Source: an uncultured Oscillospiraceae bacterium (GTDB lineage: Bacteria > Bacillota > Clostridia > Oscillospirales > Oscillospiraceae). From it: a stretch of 12,813 nucleotides of DNA. Where the stretch lies: contig CANQUO010000045.1 of the NCBI GenBank assembly GCA_947627085.1, positions 1-12,813 of the forward strand, in the 5' to 3' direction. The translations under genes were made by a program, and so were the position numbers. Of this stretch, positions 6,508 through 12,436 are shown in pieces. The notes beneath the pieces are model-generated. The model did no database searches. It saw nothing but the letters and a program-made list of their open reading frames with translations, and had not been told where the DNA came from. The first letter of the stretch is position 1, and each line of letters opens with the position of its first letter.

Positions 6508-6940
6508 CGCAAGTCTCTCCGGTGTTCTGAAGCTTCTCACTGACGGCGTCAAGCCGCTCCCCCGCCGACTTCAGCGTCTCCTGAAGGGCGGCGAGCTTTG
6601 CGCCTACCACATCAAGCTCATGGGCGGCCTGGGAGACGTTTATGTTGAGGTCCCCGCATATGCCGTCGTAGCTGGCCTTCACGTCCTCCAGGACCCTGCG
6701 CGTATCCTCCAAAGCCTCGGCGGCCACTGTCCGGACCTCCTCGTCCGGATTTTGCTCCCGGGCCTGCTCAAGCCGCTCCTCAAGCGCGTCGACTTGGCCC
6801 CGGAGCTTTTGATTTTCCAGCAAAAGCCCGTTGCGCTCCCCCGCCAGCTTCTCTATATAGTCGATGACGTCATGCCTGTTGAACCCGCCGAACACCCGGC
6901 CCTTGAAGTTTCCCTTCTCCTGTTCCACAGCAAATATCAC
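6491..6940 (-). CDS. DivIVA-like coiled-coil protein
   Basis: The 149-residue product has a DivIVA/GpsB-like N-terminal module (KGRVFGGFNRHDVIDYIEKL, residues 13-32), the pattern that in characterised relatives binds curved or septal membrane. From about residue 33 to 137 the sequence is charged, Leu/Ala-rich and heptad-like (for example LLLENQKLRGQVDALEERLE), so a long coiled coil is likely. There is no signal peptide or membrane helix, so the protein should be cytoplasmic. The start is a GTG at 6940 with GGAGAGG just upstream. The stop lies 17 bases inside the fumarase-beta gene, suggesting translational coupling. A role in cell shape or division would fit the family, but nothing here shows it. 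Confidence 0.75.
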   Translation of the reverse strand: MIFAVEQEKGNFKGRVFGGFNRHDVIDYIEKLAGERNGLLLENQKLRGQVDALEERLEQAREQNPDEEVRTVAAEALEDTRRVLEDVKASYDGICGDLNINVSQAAHELDVVGAKLAALQETLKSAGERLDAVSEKLQNTGETCDAENL

Positions 6941-6959
6941 CGTCCTCTCCGCTTTTATC

Positions 6960-6978
6960 TATCACATTTTATCACATT
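6960..6978. repeat. Two 9-bp direct repeats exactly 10 bp apart at a promoter
   Basis: TATCACATT occurs at 6960-6968 and again at 6970-6978, one helical turn apart and overlapping the proposed -10 region of the minus-strand pair. The position suggests a possible regulator-binding site, but the repeats are short and AT-rich. Confidence 0.4.
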
Positions 6979-6994
6979 CGTCAAAATAAAACAA
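6966..6994 (-). promoter_or_regulatory. Likely promoter for the DivIVA-like / fumarase-beta pair
   Basis: On the minus strand, TTGTTT (6994-6989), a 17-base spacer and TAAAAT (6971-6966) form a weak -35 with an extended -10 (TGA before TAAAAT). It leaves a leader of about 25 bases with GGAGAGG before the GTG. An alternative, TTGACG (6984-6979) with TAGATA (6961-6956), has a better -35 but would start transcription inside the ribosome binding site. Confidence 0.45.
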
Positions 6995-7084
6995 CATATA
7001 CGCTCCCCTCCGCCCCAAAATTTTTTAAATTTCCTTCTTTTTTTCGTCTGAAAATAAAAATATCGATTTTTTTCAAATTCCCTA

Positions 7085-7113
7085 TTGACAGAGAACTGTA
7101 TTACGCATATAAT
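7085..7113 (+). promoter_or_regulatory. Perfect-consensus promoter of the GntR/ABC operon
   Basis: TTGACA (7085-7090), a 17-base spacer and TATAAT (7108-7113) match the sigma-A consensus exactly. Transcription should start near 7120, about 55 bases before the GTG of the GntR gene. The first operator dyad overlaps the spacer and -10, and the second covers the initially transcribed region, so such a strong promoter is probably held off by a repressor. Confidence 0.88.
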
Positions 7114-7149
7114 ACGGTTAACGGTACCGTATTATTCGACTAATACAGT
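7095..7149. promoter_or_regulatory. Two GntR-type operator dyads in a larger inverted repeat
   Basis: Dyad 1 is ACTGTATTA-N6-TAATACGGT (7095-7103 and 7110-7118) and dyad 2 is ACCGTATTA-N6-TAATACAGT (7126-7134 and 7141-7149). Their centres are 31 bp apart, close to three helical turns. The two dyads are also mirror images: 7094-7103 with 7141-7150, and 7109-7118 with 7126-7135, are perfect 10-bp inverted matches. The site sits on the -10 and start site of the operon whose first gene encodes a GntR-type regulator, so autoregulation is the natural reading. Confidence 0.82.
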
Positions 7150-7175
7150 TACTCGGGTTGAAAGGAGGCGCGGCC

Positions 7176-7574
7176 GTGATAAGTCTCGCGGGATTTCCGT
7201 CCGACGGCGACGGGCCCATTTATTTAAGGATAGTCCGCTTCATCCGCGCCGGCGTGGCGGCGGGCTCAATTGCCGACGGGGACGAGATGCCCTCCCGGCG
7301 GGTGGTATCGGCGACGCTTGGCGTAAACCCAAACACGGTGCAAAAGGCATATAAGCTCCTTGAGGACGAGGGACTTATGGTCTCCCGTCCCGGGGCAAAG
7401 AGCTACGCCGTGGTGACGCCGGAGAGCGTGGAGGCCGCCAGGGCAAAATTGAGAGCCGAGGAGATCGGGCGGGTCGTCTCGGCTCTTAAGACCAGCGGAA
7501 TGGAAAAATCCGAGGCAATGGAGCTCATATCCCGGCTTTGGGATGAGTATGAGGTTGGAGGTGACACCGAGTGA
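7176..7574 (+). CDS. GntR family transcriptional regulator, YtrA type
   Basis: This 132-residue protein has the short YtrA architecture: an N-terminal winged helix-turn-helix and only a small C-terminal helical segment, with no large effector domain. The DNA-binding region contains PIYLRIVRFIR (14-24), MPSRRVVSATLGVNPNTVQK (38-57) and AYKLLEDEGLMVSRPG (58-73). I chose the GTG at 7176 because AAAGGAGG ends seven bases before it; an upstream TTG at 7158 would place the ribosome binding site inside the gene. The stop overlaps the next start (GTGA). YtrA-type regulators usually repress their own ABC transporter operon and respond to cell-envelope stress or peptide antibiotics. The paired operators at 7095-7149 are the obvious target; the inducing signal is unknown. 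Confidence 0.92.
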   Translation: MISLAGFPSDGDGPIYLRIVRFIRAGVAAGSIADGDEMPSRRVVSATLGVNPNTVQKAYKLLEDEGLMVSRPGAKSYAVVTPESVEAARAKLRAEEIGRVVSALKTSGMEKSEAMELISRLWDEYEVGGDTE

Positions 7575-8299
7575 AAAGAAAACTCTCGATTCCCGCTTTG
7601 TGGGTCAGCATGACTTTTTGGGGCGCTTTGGGGATAATTGTTTTGACGGCCGCGTCGGAGCTCATCGGCTTTGGCATCGCCATACCGAAGCTTATACCGG
7701 AGAATCAGGCTTATTACATGGCTCTCTACTCCGACGCTGTGGAGAATGTTGGCGTTAAATATTTCTACCGCGCCGCTGTGGCCCTGTTGTTCTTCTGGAC
7801 CTTCTACTCCTGCCGCGCGAGAGCGGCGACGGTTTCCAGATTGTCCGTATCGGAGGGATCGATTACGATGTGGCACGCTGCGGTCATTGCCGGATGGTTC
7901 CTATCCCTTTTGGCCTCCCAGCTTGGCGTGATCTATGTGTCCTACGGCTGGTTCCTCAAGGCCGTAGACCCCGCCGCCGTCAGCGGGCAGTCGCTGATGA
8001 TAGCCTTTTACGAGAGCTCCACTCTCCACTGGCTTATTCCCCTTGCCGACTGGCCCCTCTTGCTTACAAACGCGGCCCTCTACCTGTCCCTGGTCCTTTC
8101 TATGGCGGTGGACAGCGATCTTCTCCGTTACGGCGGGCGGGTACCGATGGTCTCCGGTATCCTTGCGGCGACGCTTGAGGCATTCTTCGGCTCAAAAAGC
8201 GAAAAATATCTCTGGCTCATCACGGCGGGGGCCCTCATACTTGCCGTCCTGCAGGTCATTCGCCTCGTCAGGAGCTGTAAAGAGGAGGCGATCGCGTGA
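7571..8299 (+). CDS. Multi-pass membrane protein of GntR/ABC operon (putative permease subunit)
   Basis: The 242-residue product has roughly five to six hydrophobic segments (about 10-38, 64-81, 102-126, 152-180, 193-205 and 213-232) and no recognised catalytic motif. It begins at a GTG overlapping the GntR stop by four bases, with a near-perfect GGAGGTGA ribosome binding site six bases upstream, so translation is strong and coupled. The segment CRARAATVSRLSVSE (81-95) just after the second hydrophobic stretch resembles one in the next protein (RADYFMRRLSS). In an ABC system such a cytoplasmic motif could contact the ATPase. I infer it is a membrane subunit of the transporter encoded by this operon. 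I cannot place it in a characterised family, and transport direction and substrate are unknown. Confidence 0.75.
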   Translation: MKRKLSIPALWVSMTFWGALGIIVLTAASELIGFGIAIPKLIPENQAYYMALYSDAVENVGVKYFYRAAVALLFFWTFYSCRARAATVSRLSVSEGSITMWHAAVIAGWFLSLLASQLGVIYVSYGWFLKAVDPAAVSGQSLMIAFYESSTLHWLIPLADWPLLLTNAALYLSLVLSMAVDSDLLRYGGRVPMVSGILAATLEAFFGSKSEKYLWLITAGALILAVLQVIRLVRSCKEEAIA

Positions 8300-8757
8300 A
8301 AAAGCCCGATTTATCAAGGCTCGTCCCTCTGGGCGCTCAGGCCGAAAAGCAGGTCGCCGCAGTATCCGGTTCGATGATTTTGGCCTTCATATGGAGCCTT
8401 CGTATCCCTGTGGCTGTTGCAAGGGAGTATTACCTTTGTACGGAGCGTATAAAAATCGGCGCCGGAGCCGTGATGGAGGAATATTCGTCCCTGTCCTCCG
8501 ACGGGCTCTACGGATTTTACATAGCCGCCGGACTTATGGCGCTTTTGGCGGTGTGGAACTACGCCACCCATTTCATGGGCACGCGGGCCGACTATTTCAT
8601 GCGCCGGTTATCGTCAAAATGGGAGCTCCACCGCCGGTGCTTCACCCTTCCCGGCGTCGGGATCGCCCTTTCGCTTATTTTATCGGTCCTGCTCGACCTT
8701 GCGTACAAGGCGATATACACAAGCTTATTTGATAAACTGGCCTCGGGCCTGATTTAA
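8296..8757 (+). CDS. Small membrane protein of GntR/ABC operon (putative permease subunit)
   Basis: The protein has 153 residues with about three hydrophobic segments (23-42, 70-92 and 116-136). Between the second and third lies a basic motif, RADYFMRRLSSKWELHRRC (97-115), which begins like the loop of the preceding membrane protein (RAATVSRLSVSE) and may be where the ATPase docks. It starts at a GTG overlapping the previous stop by four bases, with GAGGAGG seven bases upstream, and ends 13 bases before the ATPase gene. Three membrane spans are too few for a classical permease, so it would have to pair with the 242-residue protein or oligomerise. No characterised family was recognised. A transporter role is inferred from the operon alone. 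Confidence 0.72.
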   Translation: MKKPDLSRLVPLGAQAEKQVAAVSGSMILAFIWSLRIPVAVAREYYLCTERIKIGAGAVMEEYSSLSSDGLYGFYIAAGLMALLAVWNYATHFMGTRADYFMRRLSSKWELHRRCFTLPGVGIALSLILSVLLDLAYKAIYTSLFDKLASGLI

Positions 8758-8770
8758 GGAGGCGGAAACA

Positions 8771-9511
8771 ATGCTTGAGCTTCACGACATTTCTAAACAT
8801 TACGGCTTCACCCGCGCCCTCGACAAGGTGTCCCTCACCGTGGGCCCCGGGGAGCTGGTGGGACTTTTCGGCGAAAACGGCGCGGGCAAGACTACGCTTA
8901 TGAAGTCCATACTTGGCCTTACCGCCCATTCCGGCGAGGTCACTCTTGACGGCGAGAGCGTGACGCGGAAAAACATCGAGCGCTTTTCCTTTGCCACAAG
9001 CCAGCACTCCTTCTTCCCCACCCTCACCGCCGAGGACCACCGGGATTTTTACGCAAACCATTTCAAGGGCTTTCGCGATAAGCGCTACCGGGCTCTCATG
9101 GACTTTTTCGAGCTTCCGAGGATAAGGGCCCTCGGCCGCTTATCCACCGGACAGCAAAATCAGTTTGAGGTGATTTTAGCCCTCAGTCAGGGGGCGGACT
9201 ACATCCTCATGGACGAGCCCTTCGCGGGAAACGACATATTCAACCGGGAGGACTTCTACAAGGTCCTGCTTGGGATTTTGGAGCCCCATGAGACGGTCAT
9301 TCTCTCCACCCACCTTATCGAGGAGGTGGAAAATTTCGTCACCCGCGCGGTGCTCATAAAAAAGGGCAAGCTCGTGGGAGACAGGCAGACGAGCGACCTT
9401 GAGGACAGCGGCACAACGCTTATGAGCTTCGTGAAGGAGACCTACGGCTACGAGCCCGACCGTGTGAGCCGGGCCCTCGATAAGCTTACAGGCGAGGAGG
9501 GCGAAAAATGA
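8771..9511 (+). CDS. ABC transporter ATP-binding protein
   Basis: This 246-residue protein is a complete single-domain ABC ATPase. Visible motifs are Walker A GENGAGKTT (34-42), the Q-loop glutamine (Gln78, ATSQHS), signature LSTGQQNQ (124-131), Walker B YILMDE (144-149) with catalytic Glu149, and the H-loop STHLIEEVE (179-187, His181). The signature and the D-loop region (PFAGND rather than the common TxGLD) depart somewhat from consensus, but all key catalytic residues are present, so it should hydrolyse ATP. It resembles the ATPases of GntR-linked, YtrB-like transporters. The ribosome binding site AAGGAGG lies eight bases before the ATG. The stop overlaps the next gene's start (ATGA). It presumably powers the two membrane proteins upstream, and the substrate is unknown. 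Confidence 0.96.
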   Translation: MLELHDISKHYGFTRALDKVSLTVGPGELVGLFGENGAGKTTLMKSILGLTAHSGEVTLDGESVTRKNIERFSFATSQHSFFPTLTAEDHRDFYANHFKGFRDKRYRALMDFFELPRIRALGRLSTGQQNQFEVILALSQGADYILMDEPFAGNDIFNREDFYKVLLGILEPHETVILSTHLIEEVENFVTRAVLIKKGKLVGDRQTSDLEDSGTTLMSFVKETYGYEPDRVSRALDKLTGEEGEK

Positions 9512-10962
9512 GACGGCTTATCGTATTTGTTTTGGTCCTTGCCCTCTCCGCCGCCATCGTCGCGGGCTCAGCCCTTACGCTCTTTGACGCCCAGGACGAC
9601 GTGGAGATACGGGAGAAATACGTCGGCGACCGCGCCGCGGCCAACGGACTCACGGTTGATTATCAGTACTACCTTAACTCCGAAGGACCCGGGTGGAGCA
9701 CAGCCATATCGATTACGGACGGCCGGCTTGAGTCACGTTCCGACTTTTATTTCAGGACGGAATACGGCAATCAATATCCTTTTCATGACTATTTGGACTG
9801 CAAGCTCTGGGACATTGACTACACGGCCAGAGATGTAGCCGACAAGGCGGACTTAAGGAGCTGGCTATCCCCCTACGGCCTCACAAAGCACACAATGGAC
9901 GTGGCGAGCAGGACAAAGCCCGGCGAAATACGTACCGAGGTCGTATATTTAGCCGATTATTACAACCTCTGGCTCTGGGGCATCTCAGGCAGAAAGGGCT
10001 ATCAGTTCATTGACATCTCGGACCGCGACAGTGAAAAGTTATCGGATATCTTCCGCTTCTACACGCCGGAGGACGCAATGGCCGAGGTGATCATAGCCAA
10101 GGACAAAAGCGGAACGATCGCCTTTTTGCGCTCCCAGCCAGTGGGCGTCTGGCATGAGCCCATCGTGGAGCCGATACCGGAAGGCGGAAACTACAATATA
10201 AATTCAGAGACGGAGGACCGCTTTACCGCCGTCGGAGCGTCGGCAATGGGTGAGCGCGGCGTATGGCTCTACTTAGCCGTCATTGACAGCGCGACAGGCG
10301 AAAATCTCCTTGAGTACCGGGACGGTCCGGGTATATACTTTATTCCCACCTACCAGAGCGGCGGAGCGTACTATGAGAATGGCGATCTTATGATAGACAG
10401 CGCCCGTCTTATCTATGAGACCGGCGAGCAGCCCATATATCTAAGGCTCAGCTCCGATGAAAATACTCTTCAATTTTACTCCGTTAAGGACGGCGTCCTC
10501 TGTCTCACCGTCCTTGACCCCTCCACCGGCGAGGAGCTTTATAAATCGGAGCTCATGAGGACAGACGACACAAGGATGAGCTTCTGCCTTGCCAAAGATG
10601 ATATGTTTCTTATTATGGACAGCGCGGGCAGCCTCGTCCTGCTACGGGAGGAAAACAGCGTAGCCAGGCCTGTATTCAAAACGCGCCTGGACATGGAGAC
10701 CGAGTATCCAAACCTCACCAGCCTTGCGAACCTCTTCCGCTCTCCCGGCGACACCTTCGACTTTGCCTTTGACGGAAAGCGCATCGCCCTCTGTGAAGGA
10801 TATAGCATGTATGTGCTGACGGCGGACGAGACAGGACTCACCTATTTTGCCCGGTATAATTACGGTCCCATCTGGAACGGGCTCGTCGGAAATGACTACT
10901 TCGGCTCCGCCCAGACAGCCTACCCCCACGTCCGCCCCCCGATGACCGTGAGCTTCGATTAA
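9508..10962 (+). CDS. Membrane-anchored exported protein, probably propeller-like, GntR/ABC operon
   Basis: The 484-residue protein starts with a short basic stretch and one hydrophobic segment (residues 4-25) lacking a lipobox cysteine, so it is probably a signal anchor with the rest outside the cell. The external part is rich in Tyr, Asp and Gly. It contains strand-turn phrases such as WLYLAVIDSATGENLLEY (253-270), LCLTVLDPSTGEELYKSELM (331-350), DMFLIMDSAGSLVLLREE (365-382) and IALCEGYSMYVLTAD (426-440). The 'xxLDxxTGExL' pattern is reminiscent of PQQ/WD-like beta-propeller blades, so a propeller-like fold is inferred rather than shown. It is translationally coupled to the ATPase by an ATGA overlap with GGAGG upstream. 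It could be the ligand-sensing or substrate-binding partner of the transporter. No named family was recognised. Confidence 0.8.
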   Translation: MRRLIVFVLVLALSAAIVAGSALTLFDAQDDVEIREKYVGDRAAANGLTVDYQYYLNSEGPGWSTAISITDGRLESRSDFYFRTEYGNQYPFHDYLDCKLWDIDYTARDVADKADLRSWLSPYGLTKHTMDVASRTKPGEIRTEVVYLADYYNLWLWGISGRKGYQFIDISDRDSEKLSDIFRFYTPEDAMAEVIIAKDKSGTIAFLRSQPVGVWHEPIVEPIPEGGNYNINSETEDRFTAVGASAMGERGVWLYLAVIDSATGENLLEYRDGPGIYFIPTYQSGGAYYENGDLMIDSARLIYETGEQPIYLRLSSDENTLQFYSVKDGVLCLTVLDPSTGEELYKSELMRTDDTRMSFCLAKDDMFLIMDSAGSLVLLREENSVARPVFKTRLDMETEYPNLTSLANLFRSPGDTFDFAFDGKRIALCEGYSMYVLTADETGLTYFARYNYGPIWNGLVGNDYFGSAQTAYPHVRPPMTVSFD

Positions 10963-11000
10963 AAGATCAAATAAAGATAAATTTACATTTAAATTCATAT

Positions 11001-11040
11001 AAAAAGCCTCCGGAATTTTGCGTATTCCGGAGGCTTTCTT
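11001..11040. terminator. Strong bidirectional terminator after the GntR/ABC operon
   Basis: AAAGCCTCCGGAA (11003-11015) pairs perfectly with 11025-11037 around a nine-base loop. The stem ends in TTTCTT on the plus strand and TTTTTATAT on the minus strand. It therefore serves both the ABC operon, which ends at 10962, and the DUF362 gene, which ends at 11043 on the other strand. Confidence 0.93.
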
Positions 11041-11042
11041 AA

Positions 11043-12425
11043 CTATTTTTGAAGAAATATGAGCTCTATTCCCTCGTCTTTTCCGAGATTTCGGCTGTAC
11101 TGCTTCTGAGACGAGTTGTTCCAGTGCTCGTGGACGCCCAGATTTGTAACTGTATGTCCCTGGCTGTCCGTATAGACGGTTCCGGAGGGGGCGGCGGAGA
11201 CGAGGCCGGCCTCGTGGAGGTAATTTTCTACGGTTGGATTATCGCGCAGAGCCCCGTTGCGCTCTGTTACCGTGGGCTCGTTCATCAGGAAGTCCGCCCC
11301 CACGCTGTCAATGGCCACCGGGTCCTGGGAGACAAACACGCTGGAGGTGTAGTCGCCGTTGAAGGGGGACTGCTGCCATTTTGAGTTGTCCCCGGTGATG
11401 GACGCCCCCTCGCTGGGGGCGCAGATCAGGGCGTCCAGCATATAGAGCACCGTCTTGCCGCCCAGGTCCGCATTGGCCATCAAATCCACCAAGGGGCTGT
11501 AGATTCCCATCTCGTTTCGCGTCAGCCACTGATGGAGATTGGCCCCCTCCGGCGGGCGCATTGCGTTGCCGTTTATGAAGGAACCGAAGTGGTTTTTGCC
11601 GCACAGCGTGATCCCGTAACTGTGGCCCTTGAGGTTGGCAAGGTTTATGAGATATGCCGCTCCGGTGACGCAGGTGGGCAGATAGTTGACCGCGCCGCTG
11701 AAGGAGTGGGACCTGATGATTGGCGCGCTCTCGTCCGCCACGCCAGTGTCACGGTCCACGAAGCGGACGCCCTTCAGCTCTCCCGCTGTACACATCTCCA
11801 CCATGTAATCCGGGAAGAGCCGGGACACGTCATAGACGGTGATGTTCTCCGGCGCGACACCGGCCTCCTCCACCAGCGACGTAAGCAGGGCTTTCAAGAG
11901 TACCGGGTTTGTGTAGCTCATTTTCGTCTGGCCGGAGGTGTCATCATCGTAGACGGCGGAGCCGTTGATGTTGGCCTTTATGGCTATCCTCTCCCCCGCC
12001 CTGTACCCCGCGCCGCCGCTGTGGGCGGTGAAGAGTGCGGCCCAACCGTCCTTCGCGTTATCTTTTCCGCCGAGGGAGGCAACGGCGTCGTTTACCATGC
12101 GTAAAATGGCGCTCTCGTCAAAGTGGTCAAGCTCCCACCAGTAACCGCTCCCGTCCCAGTCCACACTGTCCGGGTCATAAGCCCAAACTACGAGCCCCGG
12201 CATGGCGCCGATGCCCGTGCCGTAAGGGTCGTGCTGGGGGTAGATACCGTCGTAGGGCAATGTGGACGCCTCCTTTGGTATGGTTGGTGGTGCATCGCTC
12301 TCCTTGGGCGCGGTTGGCGTTTCGCTCTCCTGAGTCCCCGTGGGCTCTTTTGGAAGCTCCGAAAGGTTGCAGGAGCCCAGGAGGACCGCCAGCGCCGATA
12401 GGAGCAAAAATATCCGGCGTGTCAT
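11043..12425 (-). CDS. DUF362 domain lipoprotein
   Basis: The 460-residue protein starts with a lipoprotein signal peptide: basic MTRR, a hydrophobic core and lipobox LLGSC with the modified cysteine at residue 19. A Pro/Thr/Glu-rich linker (about 22-55) follows, so the domain is tethered outside the membrane. The remainder matches DUF362 (PF04015): IAIKANINGS, SYTNPVLLKALL, ENITVYDVSRLFPDYM, LINLANLKGHSYGITLCGKN, and near the C-terminus FVSQDPVAIDSVGADFL. Other DUF362 proteins carry ferredoxin-type CxxCxxC clusters, but none is seen here. The biochemical role of DUF362 is not established. It begins 11 bases after the upstream alpha/beta hydrolase gene in the same direction, with only a weak GGGTGAT-like ribosome binding site, so the two probably form an operon. 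It ends just before the shared terminator. Confidence 0.88.
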   Translation of the reverse strand: MTRRIFLLLSALAVLLGSCNLSELPKEPTGTQESETPTAPKESDAPPTIPKEASTLPYDGIYPQHDPYGTGIGAMPGLVVWAYDPDSVDWDGSGYWWELDHFDESAILRMVNDAVASLGGKDNAKDGWAALFTAHSGGAGYRAGERIAIKANINGSAVYDDDTSGQTKMSYTNPVLLKALLTSLVEEAGVAPENITVYDVSRLFPDYMVEMCTAGELKGVRFVDRDTGVADESAPIIRSHSFSGAVNYLPTCVTGAAYLINLANLKGHSYGITLCGKNHFGSFINGNAMRPPEGANLHQWLTRNEMGIYSPLVDLMANADLGGKTVLYMLDALICAPSEGASITGDNSKWQQSPFNGDYTSSVFVSQDPVAIDSVGADFLMNEPTVTERNGALRDNPTVENYLHEAGLVSAAPSGTVYTDSQGHTVTNLGVHEHWNNSSQKQYSRNLGKDEGIELIFLQK

Positions 12426-12436
12426 CTTATGTCACA

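Noticed and set aside
6508..6552. Upstream ATG at 6552 for the fumarase-beta gene
   Set aside because: It has no clear RBS and would add 15 residues that do not look like the family. The ATG at 6507 has GGAGAG in place.
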